Assembly: GCF_024006985.1 (NCBI RefSeq)
Contig: NZ_JAMXIB010000006.1
Coordinates: 179,237 to 243,236, forward strand
Reading direction: 5' to 3'
DNA: 64,000 bases
Source: Robiginitalea marina
GTDB taxonomy: Bacteria > Bacteroidota > Bacteroidia > Flavobacteriales > Flavobacteriaceae
The stretch's first letter is position 1; each line of letters opens with the position of its first letter. Shown piece by piece: positions 34,344-43,134 of the stretch. Both the position numbers and the translations under genes were made by a program. The notes under the pieces were generated by a model that did no database searches, was not told the DNA's origin, and was given only the letters and a program-made list of their open reading frames with translations.

Positions 34344-36044
34344 ATGTGCAATACCCATGTAACCCCACCGAATCACCGGCTCACCGCCCATGACCAGGAA
34401 CACAAATACTGGAGCCGCCGCTCCTTTTTGCAGGCCCTGGGGATCGCGGGGTCCGGATCGCTGATGCTGGGCAGCAACGTGCTGACCGCTTCTGCCCCAT
34501 CACCCCTTACCGCGGCCATCGCCGGGGCAGAGGGAGACGGCATCCTGATCCTAATCCGCCTGTCAGGGGGGAATGACGGATTGAGTACCGTAATCCCCAT
34601 CGAGCAGTACGACACCTATGCAAATGCCCGGCCGAACATCTATATCCCTGAGAGCAAGGTGCTTAAGCTCACCGATTCCTACGGGATTCCCTCCTATATG
34701 CAGGCCCTGCAAGGGCTGTGGGGGGAAGGGCAGTTTAAGGCCGTCCATGGGGTTGGCTATGAAAACCAAAGCTTGTCGCATTTTACAGGGTCGGATATCT
34801 ATGCCAATACGGACCTCACCACCACGGGCTTTTCCGGCCTGAATACGGGGTGGATGGGACGCCACTTCGAAAACCTGTACCCCGACTACCTTATCAACCC
34901 CCCGGCGGCCCCTGCCGCCATCCAGATCGGAAATTTCGGGAACCTGGTTTTCCAGGGGGAGGAAACCAATTACGCCTTTGTGACCTCCAACATCAACCAG
35001 CTCGAGGAAATTGCGGAATCGGGGGTGCAGTACAGCCTCGATGCCCAGCTATTCGGGGATTGCATGTACGGCGACCAGCTCCGCTTCCTGCGGGGGGTGG
35101 CGAATACGACCTACGAGTACGCCGGGATCATCCACCAGGCCTATGAGCGCGGACAAAACCAGGTGGAATACCAGGACAACGGCTTCGCCCGCCAGCTGGC
35201 ATTGCTCGCCCGGCTGATCAAGGGGAACCTGGGCACCCGGGTCTACATGATTTCCATGGGGGGCTTCGACACCCACGGCAACCAGCCCCTGGTGCACGAG
35301 CGCCTGATGACCAACCTTTCGGTGGCGGTAAGGGATTTCTACGAAGACCTTACTTTTACCCAGCAGGACGACAAGGTGCTGAGCATGACCTTCTCGGAAT
35401 TCGGCCGCCGGATCTTCGAAAACGGCTCCAACGGCACCGACCACGGCAAGGCCGCCCCCACCCTGTTCTTCGGGTCCGGGCTCAACGGCAGTGCTTTTGT
35501 GGGGGAACACCCCTCCCTGGCCGACCCGAACGGCCGGGGGAACCTGGAATACACCATGGATTTCCGCGACCTGTACGCCACCGTGCTGGCCGAATGGCTT
35601 TGTGTACCCATCCCCCTGGTGGAACAACACCTGCTCGGGCATGCCTACAACCCCGTGAACCTCGGGTTCAATTGCAGCGGGGTGGAATTCCCCGACATCG
35701 CCTACAATGACGAGCCCTTTACGCCCCCCACGACGCCCGGGGACAACCCGAATACCCCTCCCCCGGGAGACCCGCTGCTGGACGCCATCGTACACCGCCC
35801 CTTCTACCCGACCGATTCGAACCCGCACATCCACGTGGAATTGCCCTTTACGGCCCATGTCGACATCACCCTGTTCAATATCCTGGGCCAGAAAGTGGCT
35901 ACCCTTTACAACGAGATGATGTTCGAGGGCCAGCTGGACCTCAATATCCGCGACCGGGTGCCGCACCACCTGGCCACGGGGAAATATATCTACCGCATTG
36001 AGGTACAGGACCGCCGCCTCGCCAAGTCGATTATGGTAGCCTGA
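34344..36044 (+). CDS. DUF1501 domain-containing protein with T9SS sorting domain
   Basis: 566 residues. A twin-arginine signal is visible (WSRRSFLQALGIAGSGSLML, 29-48). The DUF1501 core (alkaline-phosphatase-like fold, about 60-450) has ILIRLSGGNDGLST, GYENQSLSHFTGSD, SMGGFDTHGNQ and TDHGKAAPTLFFG, with metal-binding-like Asp and His. A Pro/Thr linker (about 450-480) leads to a T9SS C-terminal sorting domain (VDITLFNILGQKVATLY, ending SIMVA). So the protein is exported, probably by Tat, then taken to the surface. Same unit as the DUF1800 gene. Confidence 0.88.
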   Translation: MCNTHVTPPNHRLTAHDQEHKYWSRRSFLQALGIAGSGSLMLGSNVLTASAPSPLTAAIAGAEGDGILILIRLSGGNDGLSTVIPIEQYDTYANARPNIYIPESKVLKLTDSYGIPSYMQALQGLWGEGQFKAVHGVGYENQSLSHFTGSDIYANTDLTTTGFSGLNTGWMGRHFENLYPDYLINPPAAPAAIQIGNFGNLVFQGEETNYAFVTSNINQLEEIAESGVQYSLDAQLFGDCMYGDQLRFLRGVANTTYEYAGIIHQAYERGQNQVEYQDNGFARQLALLARLIKGNLGTRVYMISMGGFDTHGNQPLVHERLMTNLSVAVRDFYEDLTFTQQDDKVLSMTFSEFGRRIFENGSNGTDHGKAAPTLFFGSGLNGSAFVGEHPSLADPNGRGNLEYTMDFRDLYATVLAEWLCVPIPLVEQHLLGHAYNPVNLGFNCSGVEFPDIAYNDEPFTPPTTPGDNPNTPPPGDPLLDAIVHRPFYPTDSNPHIHVELPFTAHVDITLFNILGQKVATLYNEMMFEGQLDLNIRDRVPHHLATGKYIYRIEVQDRRLAKSIMVA

Positions 36045-36070
36045 GGCATGCCCTGACCTTACGCCAATAC

Positions 36071-36127
36071 CCCCGGACACCGGATGCCCCCTGATCTTCG
36101 GATCAGTCCGGTGTTTCCGGGGTTTTT
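36071..36127 (+). terminator. Rho-independent terminator after the DUF1501 gene
   Basis: CCCCGGACACCGGA (36071-36084) pairs with TCCGGTGTTTCCGGGG, with an inner hairpin CTGATC-TTCG-GATCAG, followed by six T. It lies 26 bases after the stop. Confidence 0.85.
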
Positions 36128-36169
36128 TCTTTCCTTCCCGGAGGGGATAGGCCCCCGTCCAAATTTGGT

Positions 36170-36177
36170 TATTTTTG
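36170..36177 (+). promoter_or_regulatory. -7 promoter box (TATTTTTG) for metG
   Basis: An exact TAnnTTTG match, 20 bases before the metG ATG and just after a terminator. Confidence 0.7.
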
Positions 36178-36197
36178 CAGAACCATAACCGAATCAA

Positions 36198-38279
36198 ATG
36201 CCAACTCCTCCCGGTACCTGTAAACGGACCACCGTTACCGCCGCCCTTCCCTATACCAACGGACCCATCCATATCGGGCACCTGGCCGGGGTATATGTGC
36301 CCGCCGACATCTATTGCCGCTACCTGCGACTCCGGAATGCCGATGTCCTGTTCGTGTGCGGGAGCGATGAGCATGGGGTGGCCATCCCCATGAAGGCAAA
36401 AAAGGAGGGGATCAGCCCCCGGGAACTGATCGATAAGTACCACCATATCATTAAGGATTCCTTCGCCCGTTTTGGAATTTCCTTCGACAACTATTCCCGT
36501 ACCTCGGCGGAGATCCACCATGAAACGGCTTCCGAATTCTTCAAAAAGCTGTACCGGCAGGGCGACTTTATCGAAGAAACCGGGGAACAGCTATACGATG
36601 CAGAGGCCGGGCAATTCCTGGCCGACCGCTTTGTGACGGGGACCTGCCCGAAATGCGGGTACGACCAGGCGTATGGCGACCAGTGCGAGCAATGCGGTAC
36701 CTCCCTGAACGCCACGGACCTGATCGGGCCGCGTTCGGTGCTTACCGGGGCCACCCCCGTGCTTAAAAAAACCAAACACTGGTTCCTGCCCCTCGACCGC
36801 TATGAGGGGTTCCTGAAAGAGTGGATCCTGGAAGGGCACCAGGCCGACTGGAAACCCAACGTATACGGGCAGTGCAAGTCCTGGATTGACGATGGCCTGA
36901 AACCCAGGGCGGTCACCCGCGACCTGGACTGGGGCATCCCGGTGCCCGTGGAAGGGGCCGAAGGCAAGGTTCTTTACGTGTGGTTTGACGCCCCCATCGG
37001 CTACATTTCGTCTACCCGTGAATGGGCCCAGCGGGAAGGCAAAGACTGGGAACCCTACTGGAAGGACCCGCAAACCCGGCTGCTACACTTTATCGGGAAG
37101 GACAATATCGTATTCCACTGCATCATTTTCCCCAGCATGCTGAAGGCCCATGGCGGCTACATCCTTCCGGACAACGTACCGGCCAACGAATTCCTGAACC
37201 TCGAAGGGCAAAAGCTTTCCACCTCGCGCAACTGGGCGGTGTGGCTTCATGAGTACCTGGAGGATTTCCCCGACATGCAGGATGTGCTCCGGTACGTGCT
37301 GACGGCCAATGCCCCGGAAACCAAAGACAACGATTTTACCTGGAAGGATTTCCAGGCGCGCAACAACAATGAACTGGTCGCCATTTTCGGGAACTTCATC
37401 AACCGGGTTGCCGTACTCACCCAGAACTATTTCGGGGGAAAAGTCCCCCCCGCCGCCCAGTTGCAGCAAACAGACTTGGATACCCTGGGCCAGCTCAGGG
37501 AATATCCCGGGCGCATCGGCGATTGCCTGGAACGGTTCCGATTCCGGGAGGGCCTGCAGGAATTGATGAACCTCGCCCGGTTGGGCAACAAATACCTGGC
37601 GGAGGAAGAACCCTGGAAGGTAATCAGGGAAGACCCTGAACGGGTAGGCACCATTCTCAATACGGCCCTGCAACTGGCAGGGGGGCTGGCCGTGCTGGCC
37701 GAACCCTTCCTCCCCTTTACGGCAGTAAAACTCCGCAAAATGCTTGGTTTTAAGGCCCTTGACCCCCTACCTGACTGGGGATCTGTGGGAAGCGACGCTA
37801 CCCCTGTACTGCCTGAAGGGCATTTGCTCGGGGAATCGCGGCTGCTGTTCCGTAAAATAGAGGACGCTGAAATACAGGCGCAACTGGAAAAACTGGAAAA
37901 CACCAAAAAACAGAATGCCATGTCGGATACCCCGCTCCCTTCCCAAAAGGAAACCATTGTATATGAAGATTTTGCGAAAATGGACCTCCGGGTCGGCACC
38001 ATCCTTACAGCCGAAAAAATGCCCAAGGCCAATAAACTCATGGTCATGCAGGTAGACACAGGCCTCGACACCCGCACCATCGTCTCGGGCATTGCCGAAC
38101 ACTTCACCCCGCAAGAACTGGTGGGGAAAAAAGTCACCGTACTGGTCAACCTCGCCCCCAGGTCCCTGAGGGGGGTGGAAAGCCAGGGGATGATCCTGCT
38201 GGCGGAAAAACCAGACGGAAAACTGGTATTCGTGGGCCCGGAAGATGCCGATACGGGCAGCGGGTCGACGATAACCTGA
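36198..38279 (+). CDS. metG: Methionyl-tRNA synthetase
   Basis: 693 residues, class I. HIGH is at 25-28 and the KMSKS equivalent reads KLSTS. The Cys4 zinc knuckle [18 protein letters not shown] is intact. From about 590 a C-terminal EMAP-II-like tRNA-binding domain follows ([20 protein letters not shown]), the dimer-forming type. It charges initiator and elongator tRNA-Met in the cytoplasm. Preceded by its own -7 box and a terminator. Confidence 0.97.
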   Translation: MPTPPGTCKRTTVTAALPYTNGPIHIGHLAGVYVPADIYCRYLRLRNADVLFVCGSDEHGVAIPMKAKKEGISPRELIDKYHHIIKDSFARFGISFDNYSRTSAEIHHETASEFFKKLYRQGDFIEETGEQLYDAEAGQFLADRFVTGTCPKCGYDQAYGDQCEQCGTSLNATDLIGPRSVLTGATPVLKKTKHWFLPLDRYEGFLKEWILEGHQADWKPNVYGQCKSWIDDGLKPRAVTRDLDWGIPVPVEGAEGKVLYVWFDAPIGYISSTREWAQREGKDWEPYWKDPQTRLLHFIGKDNIVFHCIIFPSMLKAHGGYILPDNVPANEFLNLEGQKLSTSRNWAVWLHEYLEDFPDMQDVLRYVLTANAPETKDNDFTWKDFQARNNNELVAIFGNFINRVAVLTQNYFGGKVPPAAQLQQTDLDTLGQLREYPGRIGDCLERFRFREGLQELMNLARLGNKYLAEEEPWKVIREDPERVGTILNTALQLAGGLAVLAEPFLPFTAVKLRKMLGFKALDPLPDWGSVGSDATPVLPEGHLLGESRLLFRKIEDAEIQAQLEKLENTKKQNAMSDTPLPSQKETIVYEDFAKMDLRVGTILTAEKMPKANKLMVMQVDTGLDTRTIVSGIAEHFTPQELVGKKVTVLVNLAPRSLRGVESQGMILLAEKPDGKLVFVGPEDADTGSGSTIT

Positions 38280-38380
38280 AACCACCCGGGTCGGCGTCCC
38301 GTTTTGTGGGTCACCCGGGCGCACGTTACATAGCCAAGGGACCAGTGGGTAATGCTTTTTTCTGTATCGCATATAATTTA

Positions 38381-38388
38381 TATCTTTA
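38381..38388 (+). promoter_or_regulatory. -7 promoter-like box (TATCTTTA)
   Basis: A 7 of 8 match to TAnnTTTG, 12 bases before the ATG at 38401, with AT-rich sequence upstream. Confidence 0.5.
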
Positions 38389-38400
38389 AGAAAAAAAGCT

Positions 38401-40776
38401 ATGACCCTGATAAAGGCTTGCCTGCTGCAGTTGGTCCTCCTTTCCTTCATTCCCCAAGGGCACGCACAGCAACTGGACGTGCTGGACCGGATTCTCGATG
38501 ACTTTACGCTGTATAGCGAACTTCCCCGGGAAGTCGCCTTTGTGCACCTGAATAAATCGGTCTTTATCAAGGGGGAAAACCTCGGTTTCAAAGCGTATGT
38601 CCTCGACAAAGGCGCCAAAAAGCCCTCCCTGGAAACCCGGAATCTGTATTGTGTGTTAGCCGACTCCAACGATCGCATGATAAAGTCCCAAATGGTCCGC
38701 ATTACCGGGGGGGTCGGGCAGGGGGTTTTTGAGCTTGACAGCCTTTTCCATACCGGGAAGTATACCTTCAAGGCCTACACCAACTGGATGCGCAACTTTT
38801 CGGAAGCGAACTATTTTCAGCAGTCCATCGACCTGTTGGACCCGGAAACCCATCCCACCCTGCCCGTCACCCCACAACCCGCTGACCTGGAGGTCCAAAT
38901 CCTCCCGGAAGGCGGCCATGCCGTGGCGGGCCTCCCTGCGGTCTACGGGATAATCATCAAGGATACCGGGGGATTTGGGGTCCCCGGGGTGGAAGGCCAC
39001 ATTACGGACGGTTCCGGGATAGAAATCACCCGATTTAAGGTAAACCCGTTCGGGATCGGGCGCATAGGGTTAACCCCAGACAAGGGAACCTTGTATTTTG
39101 CCCACTTCCGCTATGGAAACCGCGAACACCGCATTCCCTTCCCCCCTGCACAGCCTGAAGGGGTGGGCCTTCGGCTGACCGAAGTCAATGACAAGGTCGC
39201 CATCGAACTGAATGCCCGTTTCAGGGACCCTTCTTGGGCAGAAACCCCCTTTTTCCTGACCATCCATAATGGGGACAACCTGAAGGGAATCCCGGTTTCC
39301 TTCCGGGATGGCCTGGAACAGCTAAAGGTGTTCCCGAAAGAAGACCTCTACCCCGGCATGAATGTGTTTACCCTGTTTGACCCGACCGGGAAACCCCTGC
39401 TGGAGCGCCTTTTCTTTAACCCCCTGGGGCTGGCCTTTCATGAAAATGTCGTCGCATACCCAAGCCCGGCGGGCGATTCCCTGGACATCCGACTGGGAAT
39501 CCCCGGGTTGCAACCGGGCACCTTCAACAGCCTGAGCGTTTCCATCCTTCCCGCCGGAAGCCAGTCGAACCGGAGCCACCACAACCTGGGGTCCTATACC
39601 CTGTTACAACCTTACGTCAGGGGCCCTATCCAAAACGCGGGGTATTATTTTCAGGAGGGAAGTGCCGTTAAACGCCGCGAACTGGATGACCTCCTGCTCA
39701 CGCAGGGGTGGAGCAGCTACGACTGGAACACCGTTTTCAACCATCCCCCCCGGTACCGGTTCGATTTCGAAAAAGGGGTTTCCTACACGGTAGGGTTCAA
39801 TGCGCGCAGCAGCGATGCCTTTTATATCTTCCCGACCTTCAACAACCCTTCGCAGCTCCTGGAACTGGAGCCCGGACAGGAGGAATTCACCGTGGAAAAC
39901 TTTTATCCCCTGGAAGGGGAAAAACTGGCGCTTACCGAAATCCGGGGGAATTTGAAGTCAAGCCCTGCCGGGGCTTATGTACATTTCAAGCCCGCAGGGG
40001 TGCCCCGGATGGATTCCCATAAGGCCACCCTCTTACCCAACCGACTGGGGCCGCGGTTCGCAGCCATAGAAGTGCCTCCCGTCTCCTTCGAAAACCTGAA
40101 AAGGCTTCAGATGCTCGATGAAGTGGTGGTCTCTGAAGTAAGGAGGATACAGCGACTGGAGCAATTGCGCGACCGTTCCCCGGGTCGGGTGGACATCTTC
40201 GCGAAAGACGACCCCAGGCGGATGATGTTCCTCGACGCCTACCTGAGCGGACGCGGGTATAGAGTCATAGAAGGGCTTGGAACCCTCGATATTCTGGCCG
40301 GAAACCCCAATTCCCCAAGTAACCCCCGCCCGATCGTCTACCTCGACGGGGTCCTGCTTACCGATTTTGACCTTCTTTGGCGGTTCCGCCTCGATATTGT
40401 GGATTATATAGAGATAAATCCCACAGGGATTGGCTCGGGGATTTATGGCGGGGGAGGTGTCATCCGCATCGTGACGAACCCGGCGATGGCCAGGGACCCC
40501 CTGGCCACCAAGGCCTTCCAGTCATACGCGATCCCCCTGGTTTTTGGGCAAAAGAAACAGTTTTACACCCCGGTGTATTCCTCCTACAGCAGCGATTTTT
40601 TCAGGGCCTTTGGGACCCTGGGCTGGGTTCCTGACCTTCAGGCAGACCCCACGGGGGCCATTGCCTTTAAGGCTAAGCCCCATGGCGTGGAAGCGTTGGA
40701 GCTTTATGTGGAAGGGATCATCAACGGGAATGAATTTGTCTCAAGCCGGGTTTTGCTTGAAACGAAGGCCCCTTAG
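38401..40776 (+). CDS. Secreted protein with MG2-like domains and a C-terminal TonB plug-like domain
   Basis: 791 residues with a signal peptide (LLQLVLLSFIPQGHA, then QQ). The N-terminal half has macroglobulin/MG2-like beta domains (VAFVHLNKSVFIKGENL; GVFELDSLFHTGKYTFKAYT). A C-terminal plug-type domain holds PIVYLDGVLLTDFDLLWRF and DIVDYIEINPTGIGSGIYGG, with the end of a plug (GVIRIVTNP), but no beta-barrel follows. Such proteins are common in Bacteroidota and their role is unknown; surface display with a T9SS or SusD partner is possible. It is followed 15 bases later by the deacetylase gene. Confidence 0.75.
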   Translation: MTLIKACLLQLVLLSFIPQGHAQQLDVLDRILDDFTLYSELPREVAFVHLNKSVFIKGENLGFKAYVLDKGAKKPSLETRNLYCVLADSNDRMIKSQMVRITGGVGQGVFELDSLFHTGKYTFKAYTNWMRNFSEANYFQQSIDLLDPETHPTLPVTPQPADLEVQILPEGGHAVAGLPAVYGIIIKDTGGFGVPGVEGHITDGSGIEITRFKVNPFGIGRIGLTPDKGTLYFAHFRYGNREHRIPFPPAQPEGVGLRLTEVNDKVAIELNARFRDPSWAETPFFLTIHNGDNLKGIPVSFRDGLEQLKVFPKEDLYPGMNVFTLFDPTGKPLLERLFFNPLGLAFHENVVAYPSPAGDSLDIRLGIPGLQPGTFNSLSVSILPAGSQSNRSHHNLGSYTLLQPYVRGPIQNAGYYFQEGSAVKRRELDDLLLTQGWSSYDWNTVFNHPPRYRFDFEKGVSYTVGFNARSSDAFYIFPTFNNPSQLLELEPGQEEFTVENFYPLEGEKLALTEIRGNLKSSPAGAYVHFKPAGVPRMDSHKATLLPNRLGPRFAAIEVPPVSFENLKRLQMLDEVVVSEVRRIQRLEQLRDRSPGRVDIFAKDDPRRMMFLDAYLSGRGYRVIEGLGTLDILAGNPNSPSNPRPIVYLDGVLLTDFDLLWRFRLDIVDYIEINPTGIGSGIYGGGGVIRIVTNPAMARDPLATKAFQSYAIPLVFGQKKQFYTPVYSSYSSDFFRAFGTLGWVPDLQADPTGAIAFKAKPHGVEALELYVEGIINGNEFVSSRVLLETKAP

Positions 40777-40791
40777 GTTCCCTCCGGTTAC

Positions 40792-41694
40792 ATGCTGAAA
40801 ATAGCCTTCCACCCGCTTTACACGCACCCCCTCCCGGACGGGCATCGCTTCCCGATGCAGAAATACGACTTGCTTCCGCGGCAGTTGCTGCACGAGGGTA
40901 CCTGCCGGGCCGAAAATTTTTTCGACCCCGGCCTCCCGGCAACGGAAGACCTGTTGCGGGCACACCGTCAGGAATATTACCAGGCACTTTGCGAGGGGAC
41001 CCTTTCGCCCCGTGAAATGCGGAAAGTGGGGTTCCCATGGAGCCGGGAGTTGGTCCTTCGGGAGCGCACCATTGCCCAGGGGACCATCCGGGGATGCCAC
41101 TATGCCCTGGAGTACGGGGTCGCCATGAATATTGCCGGGGGCACCCACCACGCCTATTCCAACAGGGGCGAAGCCTTCTGTATGCTCAACGACCAGGCCA
41201 TAGGCGCCCATTACCTGCTGGCCCATTCCCTGGCAAGCCGGATCCTGATCCTCGACCTGGACGTGCACCAGGGCAATGGCACGGCCGAGATCTTCCAGGG
41301 GGTACCGGAGGTTTTTACCTTCTCAATGCACGGGCGCACCAATTACCCGTTTCGAAAGGAAACCTCCGACAGGGATGTGGCCCTGGAGCCGGGGACCTCC
41401 GACCGGGAATACCTCGACCTTTTGGAGGTCCACCTTGCCGCGCTCAGGACGGAATGGAAACCCGATTTTATCTTCTACCTCAGTGGCGTGGATGTCCTGA
41501 AAACCGACAAATTGGGCACCCTGGGCCTGACCCTGCAAGGGTGCCGGCAACGGGACGAAATGGTTTTCCGTTGGTGCCGGGACCTGGGGGTGCCCGTGCA
41601 ATGCAGTATGGGCGGGGGCTATTCCCCCCAGCTCAGGACCATCGTGGAGGCCCATGCAGCCACTTTTCGCCTGGCCCGGGCGCTTTACTTCTAA
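40792..41694 (+). CDS. Histone-deacetylase-superfamily protein (AcuC/AphA-like)
   Basis: 300 residues of the arginase/deacetylase fold. The active site shows GGTHHAY (His pair), LDLDVHQGNGT (Asp/His metal ligands) and SGVDVL and GGGYSP (metal-binding Asp and the catalytic loop). In bacteria such enzymes remove acetyl groups from polyamines or proteins such as acetyl-CoA synthetase. The substrate is not shown by context. It probably shares a transcript with the upstream plug-domain gene. Confidence 0.9.
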   Translation: MLKIAFHPLYTHPLPDGHRFPMQKYDLLPRQLLHEGTCRAENFFDPGLPATEDLLRAHRQEYYQALCEGTLSPREMRKVGFPWSRELVLRERTIAQGTIRGCHYALEYGVAMNIAGGTHHAYSNRGEAFCMLNDQAIGAHYLLAHSLASRILILDLDVHQGNGTAEIFQGVPEVFTFSMHGRTNYPFRKETSDRDVALEPGTSDREYLDLLEVHLAALRTEWKPDFIFYLSGVDVLKTDKLGTLGLTLQGCRQRDEMVFRWCRDLGVPVQCSMGGGYSPQLRTIVEAHAATFRLARALYF

Positions 41695-41790
41695 AAGCGA
41701 TCCCCACACCCTCCCTCGAAGCAAAAAGCCCGGACGCAAGAATATTCCCGATCTGCACTGGCAGGAACACGCAGATACGGCTGGTTTTTG

Positions 41791-41798
41791 TACCTTTA
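41791..41798 (+). promoter_or_regulatory. -7 promoter-like box (TACCTTTA) for ferritin
   Basis: A 7 of 8 match to TAnnTTTG, 17 bases before the ferritin ATG. Confidence 0.5.
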
Positions 41799-41815
41799 TA
41801 CAAACTTTATTCACG

Positions 41816-42334
41816 ATGTTAACCGAAAAAATGGAAAAGGCCCTGAACGCGCAAATCAGGGTAGAAGCAGAGTCGTCCCAAACCTACCTCTCAATGGCCT
41901 CCTATGCGGAAGTCAAAGGCCTTGAGGGGATTGCCACCTTCATGTACAAGCACTCCGATGAGGAACGCATGCATATGCTGAAACTCATCAAATATGTGAA
42001 CGAACGGGGAGGACATGCCGTGGTCTCAGAGCTCAAGGCCCCAAAATCGGATTTCGGATCCTTCCAGGATATGTTCCGCGAGCTGCTGGAGCACGAGATC
42101 TACGTCTCCCAAAGCATTAATGAGCTGGTGCACATCACCCTTCAGGAGAAGGACTATGCCACCCACAACTTCCTCCAGTGGTACGTGGCTGAACAGATCG
42201 AGGAAGAAGCCCTTGCCCGCAACATCCTCGACAAAATCAACCTTATCGGGAATGACAAGGGGGGTCTGTACCTCTTCGACCGCGACGTGCAGCAGATTAC
42301 CGTGGAAAGTGCCGCGGGAGCCCCCGGCGCCTAG
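41816..42334 (+). CDS. ftnA: Non-heme ferritin
   Basis: 172 residues from the ATG at 41816. The open frame extends into the deacetylase gene but that part is not ferritin. The di-iron residues lie in RVEAESSQTYLSMA and HSDEERMHMLKLI, with the fourth-helix QWYVAEQIEEE. The protein forms a 24-subunit shell that oxidises and stores iron. Its neighbours do not form an iron operon; a small Cys-rich gene follows 64 bases later with its own promoter box. Confidence 0.96.
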   Translation: MLTEKMEKALNAQIRVEAESSQTYLSMASYAEVKGLEGIATFMYKHSDEERMHMLKLIKYVNERGGHAVVSELKAPKSDFGSFQDMFRELLEHEIYVSQSINELVHITLQEKDYATHNFLQWYVAEQIEEEALARNILDKINLIGNDKGGLYLFDRDVQQITVESAAGAPGA

Positions 42335-42369
42335 AGTGTTAAATTTTATTTAGATTTAATTTAAATTGA

Positions 42370-42377
42370 TAGCTTTG
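42370..42377 (+). promoter_or_regulatory. -7 promoter box (TAGCTTTG) for the Cys-rich small protein
   Basis: An exact TAnnTTTG match with TTTA 17 bases upstream in a very AT-rich patch, 21 bases before the ATG at 42399. Confidence 0.65.
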
Positions 42378-42398
42378 TGGGAGTCTATCCAACCTCCC

Positions 42399-42617
42399 AT
42401 GGGCAAAAAGAAGGACAAAGCGCCGGAAAAGCTGCAGAAGAAGCGGGAAAAAAGGCTTCAGGAGCTCGCCCAGACCCAGTGCCCGCCTGAGGGCTGCAAG
42501 ACGAAATGCTGCAAAAAATATAAAAAGTGCGAGAGCAAACGCTGTAAAAAATGCCCGTGCCTGGATTTGCTCAAACAAATCCGAAGCACTGCCCCCGGGC
42601 TTCAGCGGGTAGCCTGA
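42399..42617 (+). CDS. Small Lys- and Cys-rich protein
   Basis: 72 residues from the ATG at 42399. The N-terminal half is Lys/Glu-rich helix (GKKKDKAPEKLQKKREKRLQ). It is followed by eight Cys in 27 residues, spaced CPPEGCKTKCCKKYKKC and then CESKRCKKCPC, a layout that could bind metal (zinc or iron). Its own exact -7 box and a terminator 15 bases after its stop support it being a real gene. It follows ferritin. I do not recognise a named family; metal binding is an inference. Confidence 0.6.
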   Translation: MGKKKDKAPEKLQKKREKRLQELAQTQCPPEGCKTKCCKKYKKCESKRCKKCPCLDLLKQIRSTAPGLQRVA

Positions 42618-42632
42618 TCCTGCGACCCCAGC

Positions 42633-42657
42633 AAAAAAAAAGGGCTATCCAGCCCTT
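42633..42657 (-). terminator. Terminator of the ssb gene
   Basis: AAGGGCT-ATCC-AGCCCTT stem. On the minus strand it is followed by nine T; on the plus strand only four follow, so it serves mainly ssb. Confidence 0.75.
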
Positions 42658-42680
42658 TTAACCCATCAAGCCAAAAGCGT

Positions 42681-43013
42681 TCATTTGCCCAGCAGGAGCA
42701 ATTCCATGCAGCGGACTTCCGTGACGTACTTTTTTTCCCCTTCTGGAGTATCGTAGGCCCTGTGGATGAGCTTTCCCTCCACGGCCACCTCCTTACCCCG
42801 GGCCAGGTAATTTTCGACAATTTCTGCGGTTTTGCCCCAGGCAACCACCTGGTGCCACTGGGTGTCTGTCACCTTCTCCCCCTTGGCATTCCGGTAGGTT
42901 TCATTGGTGGCAATGGAAAATTTCGCCAGTTTGTTCCCGCTCTCCAGGACCAGGACCTCGGGATCCTTCCCCAAATTGCCGATCAGCAAGACTTTGTTTC
43001 TAAGTGCATTCAT
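42681..43013 (-). CDS. ssb: Single-stranded DNA-binding protein (short form)
   Basis: 110 residues from the ATG at 43013, the OB fold only: MNALRNKVLLIGNLGKDPEV, then FSIATNETYRNAKGEKVTDTQWHQ and RGKEVAVEGKLIHRAYDTPE, ending MELLLLGK. Both the disordered linker and the acidic C-terminal tip that normally binds partner proteins are missing, so this may be an accessory SSB. A full promoter lies just upstream. Confidence 0.93.
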   Translation of the reverse strand: MNALRNKVLLIGNLGKDPEVLVLESGNKLAKFSIATNETYRNAKGEKVTDTQWHQVVAWGKTAEIVENYLARGKEVAVEGKLIHRAYDTPEGEKKYVTEVRCMELLLLGK

Positions 43014-43036
43014 AACTTTAAGGTTTACGTTCCGGG

Positions 43037-43067
43037 CAAAAGTCGCAGCGTATCCTGCCAAGCCAAA
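43037..43067 (-). promoter_or_regulatory. Promoter (TTTG-N19-GACTTTTG) for ssb
   Basis: On the minus strand TTTG (43064-43067) is separated by 19 bases from GACTTTTG (43037-43044), a 7 of 8 match to TAnnTTTG, 23 bases before the ATG. Confidence 0.6.
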
Positions 43068-43100
43068 GCAGGGAAAAACGGATTTTATTGCCCGAATGCG

Positions 43101-43108
43101 TATCTTTA
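43101..43108 (+). promoter_or_regulatory. -7 promoter-like box (TATCTTTA) for the M28 peptidase
   Basis: A 7 of 8 match to TAnnTTTG, 26 bases before the ATG at 43135. Confidence 0.5.
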
Positions 43109-43134
43109 AGAACTTCAAAAACCAACCCCCTTTT

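Noticed and set aside
35049..36521. 490-residue minus-strand ORF opposite the DUF1501 gene
   Set aside because: Antisense shadow that runs through the terminator and promoter of metG.
38283..38320. Repeated CACCCGGG after metG
   Set aside because: CCCGGG is expected often in sequence of this GC content and the arms do not make a terminator.
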